A stretch of 31,391 nucleotides of DNA from the IMG/VR virus record IMGVR_UViG_3300021379_001448, positions 1 to 31,391 of that record; one strand, given 5' to 3'. This DNA comes from a virus. The notes beneath the pieces were generated by a model. The model saw only the letters and a program-made list of their open reading frames with translations. It ran no database searches and had not been told where the DNA came from. Shown piece after piece: positions 21,555 through 30,418 of this stretch; within the stretch, counting starts at the first letter, position 1, and each line of letters begins with the position of its first letter. Position numbers and translations under genes: made by a program.

Positions 21555-22477
21555 ATTGTACTCCCAATATTGTCAACTTCCCAATCATAAGGCTGCCCAA
21601 TCATTCCTGCTTTCATTACATCGCCATAACCAGCTTCAATGTCATTCTTCGCTTGTCGATAAAAGGCTGCTGCATCAATTTTGTATCTATCAGCTCTATT
21701 GTAGTCATCAATTAATATTAGTAATCGATAAGCCACTAGATCAATTATAGGCTCTATATGCTCGTCTGGTATTTCCATTTCTTTGGCTAAATCAGTGGCT
21801 GATATGGTGTCATTAGCATCTACACTAATAACAAAATGCTTTTTTCGGTAATGTAAAACAAAGTTATTATGAGTTACTGTATCCGTGTCACTATGACCGG
21901 CAGCTGTTGTTCCTTCAATACCTCTAGTGCATCCGGTAAATGTTGTTGTCGTCTTAGCTGTATAGCGTATCTTTTCGTTATTTATTGTTATACGACCGTT
22001 TAAATCGGGAAAGCTATTTGTTGAAGCAACTGTAATTGTTGTAGCACTGTCACTAATTGCACCGTTAAGCGTTGTTGTCTGTGCTGAATTGTTATTGTCT
22101 GGGTAAATGGTTATTTCGTTATTCCAAACATTAAAAAATCGTGGGATTCCTGCGTAAGTGTTATACGGAAATTCTGTTGTTACGTAATTCAAATCTTTAA
22201 AGCTCATTGCATTTTTACGTCCGTCACGCCATATGTAGGCTAATCTATAAGCCTCTGATCGTATGGCATCTGTTGGGCCTGTAACTACTCGGCTTGACGT
22301 ATTAACAGGTGTGCTAAATATATCCTCTATGCCTTTTGTGGTACTTGCGTATACATCCAATGCATTTTTTAGTTGGCTAACTTTTCTTTTATTACTGAAT
22401 AAGCTGCTAGTCGCTTTTGTGCTGTCTTCGTCGCTTATTGCGGTGTTGATTCTGTCTATAACGTCACTAACTAACAT
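21551..22477 (-). CDS. Head-tail connector/adaptor protein
   Basis: 308 residues. Helical N-terminus with FSNKRKVSQLKNALDVY, then PTDAIRSEAYRLAYIWRDGRKN and NEITIYPDNN. A small immunoglobulin-like or beta insert lies at about 133-205 (NGAISDSATTITVAS, NGRITINNEKIRYTAKT, FTGCTRGIEGTTAAGH), then a helical C-terminus. The order matches the connector proteins that sit below the portal in short-tailed phages. AGGAGG lies before the ATG. Overlaps the hub gene by four bases. Confidence 0.65.
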   Translation of the reverse strand: MLVSDVIDRINTAISDEDSTKATSSLFSNKRKVSQLKNALDVYASTTKGIEDIFSTPVNTSSRVVTGPTDAIRSEAYRLAYIWRDGRKNAMSFKDLNYVTTEFPYNTYAGIPRFFNVWNNEITIYPDNNNSAQTTTLNGAISDSATTITVASTNSFPDLNGRITINNEKIRYTAKTTTTFTGCTRGIEGTTAAGHSDTDTVTHNNFVLHYRKKHFVISVDANDTISATDLAKEMEIPDEHIEPIIDLVAYRLLILIDDYNRADRYKIDAAAFYRQAKNDIEAGYGDVMKAGMIGQPYDWEVDNIGSTI

Positions 22478-22486
22478 ATTTCCTCC

Positions 22487-22756
22487 TTAGCTTAACAAAT
22501 GCTGAATAACAATTCCGATTAGAGCAGTTGATACAATAGCTATACCACTTATTATGCCCTTCAATATTAATTTATGTCTATTTACATCTTTTTCAATTTT
22601 CTGTGAAAAGTCATGAATCCCATATCCCATGGCATCCAAACCCATATCAATAACGATTTTTCTATCTGCTCGCTGTTTAGCAGTCATGTCATCATGAATG
22701 TATTTATCCTCAAGTCGTCGTCTATATTTATGTAATTGATCTGTGATACTTGTCAT
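22487..22756 (-). CDS. Small protein with C-terminal membrane helix
   Basis: 89 residues. The basic, helical N-terminus (RRRLEDKYIHDDMTAKQRADRK) and a middle acid-basic mix are followed by one strong membrane helix at about 66-86. This topology resembles small holins or antiholins placed within tail operons, but there is no family match. It starts three bases from the fibre gene and is preceded by no strong ribosome site. Confidence 0.5.
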   Translation of the reverse strand: MTSITDQLHKYRRRLEDKYIHDDMTAKQRADRKIVIDMGLDAMGYGIHDFSQKIEKDVNRHKLILKGIISGIAIVSTALIGIVIQHLLS

Positions 22757-22759
22757 AAT

Positions 22760-24337
22760 TTACCCAAAATACTGCGTAGCATTATCCAATGCATACTGCA
22801 CCCTCGCATCTACATAATCCTTTATTGCTTTAGCACTTGCAAGTGTATCATGACTTGCACTAACACTACTTAAATCTGTATCAAGTACCCCAGATTTTAG
22901 ATTTGTGACTGTTAAATTACTTATTGTCGTATTATCCGCATCGATACTTGGAAGTCTAGCTTCTGCTAACGTTCCGCTAGTTATATTACTAGCATTTGTT
23001 GTATCTACATTTGCTACATTCCCAAGCCCGACATCGCCCTTAACTAGACTTAATGCTGTTTTCAAAGTGGTTGATATTGTTAAATCTTCTACGTCACCAG
23101 TTCCGGCTGTCGTTCTGCCCTTAACCGTTCCAGTTGCAACGTGTGCCATTTTGGCATTCGTTACGGCTTCATCCGCAATCGTTAAGGCGGTAGCCCCTGT
23201 AACATCACCTGTATGCGTTGCATTGCTCACTTTTGCGTTGTTAGTCGTTATATCAGATTCCATGGTATCTAGGTCCACTGCCTGCGTAACTGATATATAC
23301 CCTAGCTTAGTTTGCTCTGCACTTGTTATCGTTGTAGGCTTATTAAGTATCTGCGCATCACCACTAACAGCGTTCCAGTCGGCATTAACATTGACCTCTG
23401 CCCCGGTTTCTATGCCGTCTAATTTAGTATTGTCGCTAGCTGTGAAGTGCTTATTTGTAGCTGTTTCTGAGATATCATCAAGTGTTAAGGCTCTAGCCTC
23501 CCATGTATTACTAGAATTACCTATAAATACATTCCCATCGTTTAGGTTAGGCACGTCATTAGTACGACCTGCACCACCAACTTTTATTGAGCCTGCACTA
23601 GCATGTACTCGTTGAACTTTCCCAATGTTTTGTACTTTTGATGACTCACCATAAGGTTTTGTTGCTGTCAGTGTTCCTGTATCAGAAATATATAAAATAT
23701 CACCTGTAGAAAATGAGCTTGTATCTATTCCTGATAATGTCCCAAAGGTCACTACGTTAACTGAGGCATTTAAAGAAACTGTGCTTCCAGCCAAACCAAA
23801 GGCAGGCATTTTATTAGCATCATTTGCATCAGCAATGCCAACGACCGGAGTATTTCCATTTACGTCAAACCCTGAAATATATAATGGGTCACCTTTTGTT
23901 ATTGCTTCACCGGCTTTAGCCTTAAATTGTACTTCGCCACGTAATCCACCAATATAGTTATTGGCTTCAACGTTTCCATTGACAGTGAGCGCCTCTGCTA
24001 GTGTCGTTGTGCCAATGCCTACTTTGTTGTTAGTAGAATCGACATAAAGCGTATTAGTGTCTACTGTTAAGTCGCCTGATAGTGTGCCTGAACCTGTAAT
24101 ATTTATATTTCCTGTACCTGTAATATCACTACTATTTAAGTCTAAATTACCGCCTAACTGTGGCGTTGTGTCTTCTACTATGTTTTCAATATAGCGTCCG
24201 TCTAAATCTACCGTTCTTGTTGCACTATCGTTCATCGTAGCTGTAAGAACACCTGTTCCAGTGTTGAATCCTAAAGATGATAAAAACTTGTCTGTACCGC
24301 TACCGCCACCTTCAGTAGGGTTGTAGATGTAAGTCAT
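22760..24337 (-). CDS. Tail fibre protein with tandem beta/coiled modules
   Basis: 525 residues rich in Thr, Asn, Gly and Ser. N-terminal short strands (SDITGTGNINITGSG, GDLTVDTNTLYVDSTNNKVGIGTTTL), then a globular GEVQFKAKAGEAITKGDPLYISGFD domain (about 132-210), helical LDGIETGAEVNVNADWN and KTALSLVKGDVGLGNVANVD repeats, and a final SAKAIKDYVDARVQYALD coiled end. This is the usual composition of trimeric fibres. Together with the collar fibre (15387-16388) the phage has two candidate host-recognition proteins. Confidence 0.75.
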   Translation of the reverse strand: MTYIYNPTEGGGSGTDKFLSSLGFNTGTGVLTATMNDSATRTVDLDGRYIENIVEDTTPQLGGNLDLNSSDITGTGNINITGSGTLSGDLTVDTNTLYVDSTNNKVGIGTTTLAEALTVNGNVEANNYIGGLRGEVQFKAKAGEAITKGDPLYISGFDVNGNTPVVGIADANDANKMPAFGLAGSTVSLNASVNVVTFGTLSGIDTSSFSTGDILYISDTGTLTATKPYGESSKVQNIGKVQRVHASAGSIKVGGAGRTNDVPNLNDGNVFIGNSSNTWEARALTLDDISETATNKHFTASDNTKLDGIETGAEVNVNADWNAVSGDAQILNKPTTITSAEQTKLGYISVTQAVDLDTMESDITTNNAKVSNATHTGDVTGATALTIADEAVTNAKMAHVATGTVKGRTTAGTGDVEDLTISTTLKTALSLVKGDVGLGNVANVDTTNASNITSGTLAEARLPSIDADNTTISNLTVTNLKSGVLDTDLSSVSASHDTLASAKAIKDYVDARVQYALDNATQYFG

Positions 24338-24720
24338 CCTTCAGCTCCAACTAGCGTTTTACTTCCGTTAGCTGATATGGCATTAACAACACCCTTATAT
24401 ATTGGGTTATCTAATGCCAAAGCTCCACCGCTTGCATTTAGTCGTATGCCGTTATTAAGTGTCGCTGTTGCACCTAAAGATACATAAATAGGCTCATCGC
24501 TGTCATTTACTAATATTAGTAATTTTCTGTTACTGTTTGCAGCTAAAACTTGAGTGCTGCTTGTGCCTATAGAAACATTAAAATTAGTAATACTAGATAC
24601 TTCATCGGCACTTATAGCCGTTGACGTTGAGGGAATGTAGGGGTCAGCATCAGTCCCGGTCCCAGTAGACTTGAAGAACTTAACGCCATCATTTGCAATT
24701 ATATCTTTGTAATTTGCCAT
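24334..24720 (-). CDS. Small virion structural protein
   Basis: 128 residues, beta-rich. The segment AANSNRKLLILVNDSDEPIYVSLGATAT (about 59-86) with GIRLNASGGALALDNPIYKG is recurrent in phage virion accessory proteins with an immunoglobulin-like or beta-sandwich fold. It lies between the decoration-like protein and the fibre, with a stable hairpin upstream. Probably a decoration or fibre-base component. Confidence 0.6.
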   Translation of the reverse strand: MANYKDIIANDGVKFFKSTGTGTDADPYIPSTSTAISADEVSSITNFNVSIGTSSTQVLAANSNRKLLILVNDSDEPIYVSLGATATLNNGIRLNASGGALALDNPIYKGVVNAISANGSKTLVGAEG

Positions 24721-24732
24721 TATCTTAGTTGT

Positions 24733-24756
24733 GGGGGTGGCACGTGGCCACCACCC
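24733..24756 (-). other. GC-rich intergenic hairpin
   Basis: In the 45-base gap between two structural genes, GGTGGC (24736-24741) pairs with GCCACC (24747-24752) around ACGTG, extended by GGG/CCC past a one-base bulge. It is very GC-rich for this genome. No T-run follows on the minus strand, so it is not a classical terminator. It may stabilise the capsid messenger end or partly attenuate transcription into the tail genes. Confidence 0.55.
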
Positions 24757-24765
24757 TAAAAACTA

Positions 24766-25272
24766 TTAAGAAGCTGCTACAGCTACTACGTTTCCTGACA
24801 ATACAAATGATGCTGAACCACCACTAGTTGCAGTAGTTGCGATTCCAACAGAACCTGCACCTTCGGCAGTTGAACCAGAAACACCACCGTCTAATTTAAG
24901 CCCTGTTCCAGCGTTCAATACTTCAGCGTAGTCACCGGCTGCAAATGTATCAGTAGTTAATACAGTTACAATACCTTTGTAGGCTACCCATGCATAATAA
25001 CCAGAAGTAATAGCAACTTGAGGAGCAACAACAGTAGCACCACTTGCAGTAGTTGCAGGGGCTTTTGTTGAAACTTCAGCTCCGGCAGTGTTAACCGCTG
25101 ATAGCTGGTATGGCTGATACTGAGTCAATGCACCGTGTGCTTTTATATATACATATTCTTTTTTAATTGCGTTAGTGTCTGAATTATCAACATATCGTGC
25201 GCCTAGCTCATATTTACGTGTGCTAGAGGGATTTGTTAAGTCATCAGTGTCAATTGAATTTACGTAAGACAT
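24766..25272 (-). CDS. Putative capsid decoration protein
   Basis: 168 residues, very rich in Ala, Ser, Thr, Gly and Val, beta-rich throughout, with AGDYAEVLNAGTGLKLDGG near 120. It stands immediately after the major capsid gene and before the hairpin, the common place for a decoration or head-stabilising protein. The fold resembles decoration proteins of the lambda gpD type only in composition. The call rests on position and composition. Confidence 0.55.
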   Translation of the reverse strand: MSYVNSIDTDDLTNPSSTRKYELGARYVDNSDTNAIKKEYVYIKAHGALTQYQPYQLSAVNTAGAEVSTKAPATTASGATVVAPQVAITSGYYAWVAYKGIVTVLTTDTFAAGDYAEVLNAGTGLKLDGGVSGSTAEGAGSVGIATTATSGGSASFVLSGNVVAVAAS

Positions 25273-25297
25273 TTAGTTTTCTCCTTTCAAAAAATAA

Positions 25298-26314
25298 TTA
25301 AGACTGTAGAGCCTTGAAAACTCCGTTATAGCGACGTGCTCTACATACTAAGTTGTAAGCCATGAAGTGCTGAGAAGTGATGATTGCTTGGTTAGGAATA
25401 CGTCCGTTGAAATCAACTGGAGCTTTCTTTCCTTCAAAACCATACTTATATTTCAAAGCAAATGTTGGGCTAGACAATACATACAAGAAATTGTCAGCTG
25501 TTGAACCATCGGCAGAACCTGGGCTGTAGTCATCTACGTACCAGTCAATGTTTCTAAACTTGCACCCAGCAAATCCCGCTTTCAAATCGTCTTCACGAGC
25601 AAAACGTTGCTGAGACTGTTGAGAAGCTAAGAACTTGTCTTGCACGAATGAGTTAGAGATCATGACATCAGGGGCATATGACCCAACTGCATCCCCTGCA
25701 CCTTGGCCACGAGCAATTAAGGTACCAACAAGAGTATTCAAGTTAGCAAAATTAATTGTGTTGGTGCTTGAATCAATTTCAGTCAACCAAGTTGTAGAAT
25801 CGTTCAAGTCAGTATTAGTAATTCCACCGTATGCAGTACCAGAAGCAGCAGTCACGTCACCAAGTCCGTTAATTGCTTTTCCGTTAGAGTCTGAACCGTT
25901 ACCGTGCAATGCTTGTGCATAAGTGCGTTTAGCAGTTCCGGCAGCTAAGTTTACTTTCTCAACTAAAAGTGACTTAATTGCGTTAGGGGTATCACCAGTT
26001 CTAGTAATATCATCAAGAGTAATAGATACGTTGTAGTTTTGGTATTTGAAATCAAATTCTGCAAAACTTAACTGTTGGGAAGCTGATAAATCCAATACAT
26101 CAAACTTACCGTCGATAAATCCATCGGCTTGGTTTTCTGCAATTTGTACTGGCTGTTGGATTTTAGATCCTCCAGATACATACTCCAAATTTGGTTTTTT
26201 ACTCATCATGCTACCAAAGGCAGAAGATGTTAAAAATTGATCGGGCATAATCTTATCAAAAGCATTATGTGCGACCGCTTGTACTTCGTCTAGCTGTGCT
26301 GAACTTAAAGCCAT
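25298..26314 (-). CDS. Major capsid protein (HK97 fold)
   Basis: 338 residues. N-terminal arm ALSSAQLDEVQAVAHNAFDK, then TSSAFGSMMSKKPNLEYVSGG, FDFKYQNYNVSITLDDITRTGD (about 89-110), a long spine helix KSLLVEKVNLAAGTAKRTYAQAL, and a variable A-domain stretch with RFAREDDLKAGFAGCKF and DWYVDD. This sequence pattern fits HK97-fold major capsid proteins. No N-terminal protease-processed delta domain is obvious, agreeing with a separate scaffold gene upstream. GGAG precedes the ATG. Confidence 0.9.
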   Translation of the reverse strand: MALSSAQLDEVQAVAHNAFDKIMPDQFLTSSAFGSMMSKKPNLEYVSGGSKIQQPVQIAENQADGFIDGKFDVLDLSASQQLSFAEFDFKYQNYNVSITLDDITRTGDTPNAIKSLLVEKVNLAAGTAKRTYAQALHGNGSDSNGKAINGLGDVTAASGTAYGGITNTDLNDSTTWLTEIDSSTNTINFANLNTLVGTLIARGQGAGDAVGSYAPDVMISNSFVQDKFLASQQSQQRFAREDDLKAGFAGCKFRNIDWYVDDYSPGSADGSTADNFLYVLSSPTFALKYKYGFEGKKAPVDFNGRIPNQAIITSQHFMAYNLVCRARRYNGVFKALQS

Positions 26315-26329
26315 TTTTTATTCTCCTTT

Positions 26330-27127
26330 TTAATCTGGTAAAACAGAATCAAGCTGTGCCTTAAAATCATCGATGCTTTTAGGTGCAGTTGCAGTTACAG
26401 GAACTTTATTGTTGCCAGTAACAACACTAGGCGTCGCTTGCGCCTTGCTTAGTGCTTGCTCTGCAGCTTTTGTTCCATGCTTAGCCATTACTTGCTCAAA
26501 TGCTTGGGCTTTAAATGCATCAAACCATAAATGCTTAGGGATTTGCGCTTCATTCATATAATTAACAAATTGATCTTTGTCATAATTAATAACGTATTGA
26601 TCAGCTAGTTTATTAATCTTTTCAAAAGCCTCATTTTGCTGTTGAGTTTCATAATGTGACAATGCTTGCTTTTCGATGTTTTCCTTCCAAGACAAGATTT
26701 CATTTAATCTGTCATCTTGAATATTAGTTTGTGGCTGTGCTTGTTCTTGTTCACCGTTACTATATTTGTTTATAACGCCTAACAGTTCGTTTCCGATTTG
26801 TTCATTATTAAACAATTCTTCCATTGCTGTGTAGTCGTCTTTATATCTTTGGAGTTCCTCAACTTGCGATTTATAATCATTAATCTGCTTGTCAAAGTCA
26901 CCTTGTCGTTTTTCATGATAACGCAATGATTCGTACATTTTGTTTGGGTCTTTAGCCCAATGAGACTCAAAACGCTTATCCCCTTCCCATGAATTTATAG
27001 ACTCGCTTTCAACTTGTCCATTGTCGTTGCTTGAAGTGTCCGTATTTTCGCCTTGCCCAAATGTAACTTGGGTGGCTTCTGGTTGGACTTGCTCCGCTGC
27101 AACATCAGCTTGGATGTCTTCTGCCAT
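26330..27127 (-). CDS. Capsid scaffolding protein
   Basis: 265 residues, acidic, Gln/Glu-rich, with long helical stretches (about 70-165), an N-terminal unstructured acidic arm and a basic-helical C-terminus with KSIDDFKAQLDSVLPD. Located immediately before the major capsid gene, as scaffold proteins are. They guide procapsid assembly and leave before or during packaging. No protease gene is seen nearby, so it is probably released rather than cleaved. Confidence 0.8.
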   Translation of the reverse strand: MAEDIQADVAAEQVQPEATQVTFGQGENTDTSSNDNGQVESESINSWEGDKRFESHWAKDPNKMYESLRYHEKRQGDFDKQINDYKSQVEELQRYKDDYTAMEELFNNEQIGNELLGVINKYSNGEQEQAQPQTNIQDDRLNEILSWKENIEKQALSHYETQQQNEAFEKINKLADQYVINYDKDQFVNYMNEAQIPKHLWFDAFKAQAFEQVMAKHGTKAAEQALSKAQATPSVVTGNNKVPVTATAPKSIDDFKAQLDSVLPD

Positions 27128-27148
27128 CGGTTTCCTCCTAAAATATTT

Positions 27149-27472
27149 TTAAGATAGTATTTTATCAAGTTCAAAAAATGGGTCTGTTTTCATAGCACTG
27201 TCCGGGTCATTTTCTGGTAACTGCTTACCTGTTATCCGAACTATACAAGAATCAAGAGCCATAATCGCCTCTTTAGTACTACCTTTAGCTATAGCGTCTT
27301 TGGCTTCCTCTAATTTTGAAACCAATGACATGGGCGTGTAACCGCCAAAATCTTCTAGAGTATACTGTAACTTAGACTCTTTTTCAGTCTTTTCGTTTTT
27401 ATTTTCTTTATACTTTTTTTTATCTTCTTTATATTCGTCTTTTTCTGGTTTGGAATTACCAAAAACAATCAT
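27149..27472 (-). CDS. Lys/Glu-rich hypothetical head-region protein
   Basis: 107 residues. ATG at 27472 is chosen because GAGGG lies seven bases before it. A longer frame from 27514 starts inside the preceding gene's last codons. The first 40 residues are mostly Lys and Glu (disordered). The rest has YTLEDFGGYTPMSLVSKLEE and AIMALDSCIVRITGKQLPE, a compact helical domain. It is cotranscribed with scaffold and capsid. Function unknown. Confidence 0.6.
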   Translation of the reverse strand: MIVFGNSKPEKDEYKEDKKKYKENKNEKTEKESKLQYTLEDFGGYTPMSLVSKLEEAKDAIAKGSTKEAIMALDSCIVRITGKQLPENDPDSAMKTDPFFELDKILS

Positions 27473-27491
27473 GATGCCCTCTTTTTTATCT

Positions 27492-27905
27492 TTATGCATC
27501 TGTCGGGCCTTCAAGAATCTGAATTAATTCATCTTTTTTTAGTCCGCTGTAATCACGATCAGGGAACGCAGTCTTAACCAATTCAATTAAGTCATCTTTT
27601 TTTAACTTGGTTAAATCAGCAATCGTATCACTTTCGTTATTTACCGATTCAACGTCTTCTACAAATTCTTTTACTTCTTCTATCAGCTCTTCAACCTGCT
27701 CAACGACTTCCTGTCCGTCGTTTTTATACTCTTCAAAAAGTTCAGAAACTAGACTTGCAGGCATTATAAGCGTTGCTTGATCGAATTTAATCTTATAATG
27801 AGTTTCTTGATATCCCATTTGTCCAGCCGGCAATATGCCGTCACAATAAAAACTTAAATCAATATCTTTTTTAAGCTGGATTGCTTGTCCATATCTTAAT
27901 TCCAT
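27492..27905 (-). CDS. Head-region protein with C-terminal HeH/SAP-like domain
   Basis: 137 residues. The N-terminal half is beta-rich (IQLKKDIDLSFYCDGILPAGQMGY). A Glu/Val coiled linker (70-100) follows, then a C-terminal LTKLKKDDLIELVKTAFPDRDYSGLKKDELIQIL segment of about 35 residues, a helix-extended-loop-helix fold that binds nucleic acid. First gene of the long leftward structural operon and divergent from the portal. The AAGG before its ATG is spaced unusually close (one base). Confidence 0.65.
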   Translation of the reverse strand: MELRYGQAIQLKKDIDLSFYCDGILPAGQMGYQETHYKIKFDQATLIMPASLVSELFEEYKNDGQEVVEQVEELIEEVKEFVEDVESVNNESDTIADLTKLKKDDLIELVKTAFPDRDYSGLKKDELIQILEGPTDA

Positions 27906-27942
27906 GCCTTAATAATATATATATCATTTAGTAATTGCATTT

Positions 27943-27987
27943 ATTTTATTTTAATAAAATGTTTAATAAAATTAACAAAATGTTTAA
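27943..27987. promoter_or_regulatory. Divergent control region between structural operon and portal
   Basis: A palindrome ATTTTATT-TT-AATAAAAT at 27943-27960 overlaps the first of two direct copies of AAAATGTTTAA (27956-27966 and 27977-27987, 21 bases apart, two helical turns). The 126-base region is nearly all A/T and separates leftward and rightward late genes. A TATAAA at 28004-28009 is the best portal -10 box. No good -35 was found, as expected if an activator is needed. Confidence 0.4.
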
Positions 27988-28031
27988 AAAAAAGAAATGA
28001 ACATATAAAATTCTAAAGGTATTATAAATGC

Positions 28032-30026
28032 ATGGATAATCCTTTTATCAATTACCTGAATAATTTACTAAGTCAGGCTAAAGTGGGACACAACACAAAA
28101 CAACTAAAAAAATATAAGCGTTATTACGATGGTTCGTTTGAGCCTATTACTGGTACTGATCGAAATGGAAACACCACGCTTGGAAGTGCTGGGCAAGGTA
28201 ACGCATACTATAACGTTATAAAGCCAATCGTTGAAACTAAAGCTACAACCGCTTTGGATGCAATGATAACGACGAACGTTAAGCCGGCTAATCTATCTCA
28301 TCAAACATTTGACAACTTAAAGCAGTTAGAATCTATCGCAGATATTTTAAATGATTGCTGGGAAAACATAAAAAGAAGTTCTGAATTACCGAACATTTCA
28401 CAAAAAGTTATGCGTGATGGGTCAATCTATGGCGTAGGTATTGCCAAAGTTATATGGAATCAGTCAATTAATAATGGGTTAGGTGATATAAGAATAGAGC
28501 GTGTTAGTCCATTGGATTTCTACCCTGAGCCAACTGCAACAAACATTGAAAACTGTAACTATATATTTGTTAAACGTGTTATTAGTCGTTTTGATTTAAT
28601 TAATCAATACAAAAATAAACCTGAGATTCTTAAAAAAATTGATAAATTAAGCTCACCATCGGCAACTATCGACATGGGAGAACCCACAAACAAAGTCGTT
28701 GCTGGCAAGGTAAGCGCTAACGGTGTCACTACTGGCAGTGAAATGTATTTAAACAAAGGCAGTTTAAAGCCAAGTGGGACTGAACATAATATCGAACTAT
28801 GGGAATGCTACTTAAAAGATGATACCGTTTTAGTTCCTTTGGATGATGAATCAGAGCAAGATCAAGAAATGAAAACCGAGGAAAGGTTTAAATATCCTAA
28901 TGGACGCTTAATTATTTTTAGTGGTGAGGAAATATTGGAAGATCGGCCAATCGATTACCCTTTTGGTTTTCCGTTCTCAACTTACTCACCAACACAATCA
29001 GATACTCTTATGGGGCAAGGAGACGTTGAGGATTTAATGCAGATACAAACACGCTTAACCAATGCTTACGCAAAACTTCAAGAGTTAATCATAAAATACA
29101 AATCAATGTTGGTGGTTCCTGAAAACTACCGGAGACAGTTTCAAGGGAATTTCGATATTATTGGAAGCCAACCGGGTGATCCAATGACACAACCAATGTT
29201 AGTTACCAACAAACTAACACAAGATATCCAAATTATTAGACAACACATACAAGACTTAAAACAAGACGCTTATAAGATCGCTCGTATTAATGAGATTATG
29301 CTATCAGGTGAGCGCCCTGTAGGTGTTAATAGTGGCCAAATGGTTAGAGACTTAGTTGAATCTCCAATGTCATCTATAAGAGAAATGCAACGTAATTTTA
29401 AAAACTTCTTAACTGACATTAGCAATAAAGCTATTGTTTTAATTCAGTTATACTATAACCAGCCACGAATCATACGTATGGCTAGTGGAACACGATTTGC
29501 GTCAATGGAACCTAACGAAATGGGTGAAATGCAAATCAACATATATGATCGTGACATGCAAACTAAAGAGCTAAAAGCTATAGATGAAATAAAGTCTGAC
29601 CTAACACTTGGGGAGTATGAAGTAGAAATAACCGCTGGTAGCTCACTACCACAATCGCAATCAGCAATCGCTGCAACCACACTACAACTAGCTCAACAAG
29701 GCATTTTTGGGGATATCAATAACCCGGATGTTAAAGAGCTTATACTTCGCACCCTAGATTATCCTAACTACCGAGCAATCATCAATAAAATAAAAGAAGA
29801 ACAAGATGAACAAGCTCAAGTGCCATTACCTGAACCAGACTTCAACGCTTACATTAAAAACGTAAACATGAGCCTAAAAGATATTATTGAATTGATTGCA
29901 GTGTTGCCAGTAGAGCAACAAGTATCAGCAATTAGTACCATAACGGATAGCTTAGGGCTAACAATGCCACAAACGCCAATGCCTGAAATGCAACAAATGC
30001 CGAATTTTATTAATAGTATAGGATGA
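28032..30026 (+). CDS. Portal protein
   Basis: 664 residues, the size of P22-type portals. Recognised parts are the N-terminal KRYYDGSFEPITGTDRNGNTTLG, VIKPIVETKATTALDAMITTN, and YGVGIAKVIWNQSINNGLGDIRIERVSPLDFYPEP (about 139-173). Further on are PFGFPFSTYSPTQSDTLMGQGDVEDLMQIQTRLTNAYAKLQEL and the long helical MVRDLVESPMSSIREMQRNF. The C-terminal Gln/Met-rich tail may form the barrel. It is the dodecameric DNA gate of the capsid. AAAGG lies upstream of the ATG. It is on the strand opposite to terminase and capsid. Confidence 0.9.
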   Translation: MDNPFINYLNNLLSQAKVGHNTKQLKKYKRYYDGSFEPITGTDRNGNTTLGSAGQGNAYYNVIKPIVETKATTALDAMITTNVKPANLSHQTFDNLKQLESIADILNDCWENIKRSSELPNISQKVMRDGSIYGVGIAKVIWNQSINNGLGDIRIERVSPLDFYPEPTATNIENCNYIFVKRVISRFDLINQYKNKPEILKKIDKLSSPSATIDMGEPTNKVVAGKVSANGVTTGSEMYLNKGSLKPSGTEHNIELWECYLKDDTVLVPLDDESEQDQEMKTEERFKYPNGRLIIFSGEEILEDRPIDYPFGFPFSTYSPTQSDTLMGQGDVEDLMQIQTRLTNAYAKLQELIIKYKSMLVVPENYRRQFQGNFDIIGSQPGDPMTQPMLVTNKLTQDIQIIRQHIQDLKQDAYKIARINEIMLSGERPVGVNSGQMVRDLVESPMSSIREMQRNFKNFLTDISNKAIVLIQLYYNQPRIIRMASGTRFASMEPNEMGEMQINIYDRDMQTKELKAIDEIKSDLTLGEYEVEITAGSSLPQSQSAIAATTLQLAQQGIFGDINNPDVKELILRTLDYPNYRAIINKIKEEQDEQAQVPLPEPDFNAYIKNVNMSLKDIIELIAVLPVEQQVSAISTITDSLGLTMPQTPMPEMQQMPNFINSIG

Positions 30027-30358
30027 TGTTAAGTGCGGAAGAAAAATATAAACGCTATGACAAGCGTACTAATAAGAAAATGGCTGACTATAATCGTTCC
30101 GGTGGTAGTGTTGCTAAGCCTGTTAGGGATGTTAGTAAAGCTAGTCCGTCACGTAAGCTAACACGTGGTAAATTTCTATTACGCAAAGCAACGCAAATTT
30201 TAAAACAAAGCCAACCATTAAAAGATAAGCAAGGTAGGCCAACACCGGCAGCAATGCAATTTAAGCGATGGGATGCACCAATCCCACAGAACTATGACAG
30301 CGTTAGACGATTAAAACAAATCGGCAAAAACATAGTTGAGCGTTACAAAAAAAAATAA
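30023..30358 (+). CDS. Basic hypothetical protein behind portal
   Basis: 111 residues, very basic (Lys/Arg about a quarter). The initiation ATG overlaps the portal stop, and two ATGs occur in tandem. Contains RSGGSVAKPVRDVSKASPSRKLTRGKF and AMQFKRWDAPIPQNYDS. The coupling to portal and charge suggest a DNA-contacting virion component or assembly helper. Family not recognised. Confidence 0.65.
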   Translation: MMLSAEEKYKRYDKRTNKKMADYNRSGGSVAKPVRDVSKASPSRKLTRGKFLLRKATQILKQSQPLKDKQGRPTPAAMQFKRWDAPIPQNYDSVRRLKQIGKNIVERYKKK

Positions 30359-30362
30359 GTGT

Positions 30363-30391
30363 ATAATATAAATACTGTAATTAAATACAGT
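30363..30391 (+). promoter_or_regulatory. Promoter with LexA-type SOS box
   Basis: TATAAT at 30363-30368 is followed at 30373-30392 by TACTGTAATTAAATACAGTT, which contains CTGT-N8-ACAG with an AT-rich spacer and matching flanking bases, the consensus of LexA boxes in gammaproteobacteria. The arms ACTGTA (30374-30379) and TACAGT (30386-30391) are perfect inverted repeats. The box lies over the likely transcription start, where LexA would block initiation. Confidence 0.6.
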
Positions 30392-30418
30392 TCAATAAAC
30401 CTTATTGATAACAAAATA

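Noticed and set aside
22905-23615. Plus-strand frame of 236 codons
   Set aside because: Antisense to the repetitive Thr/Asn-rich tail fibre. The hydrophobic Val/Ser composition is a by-product of that bias.
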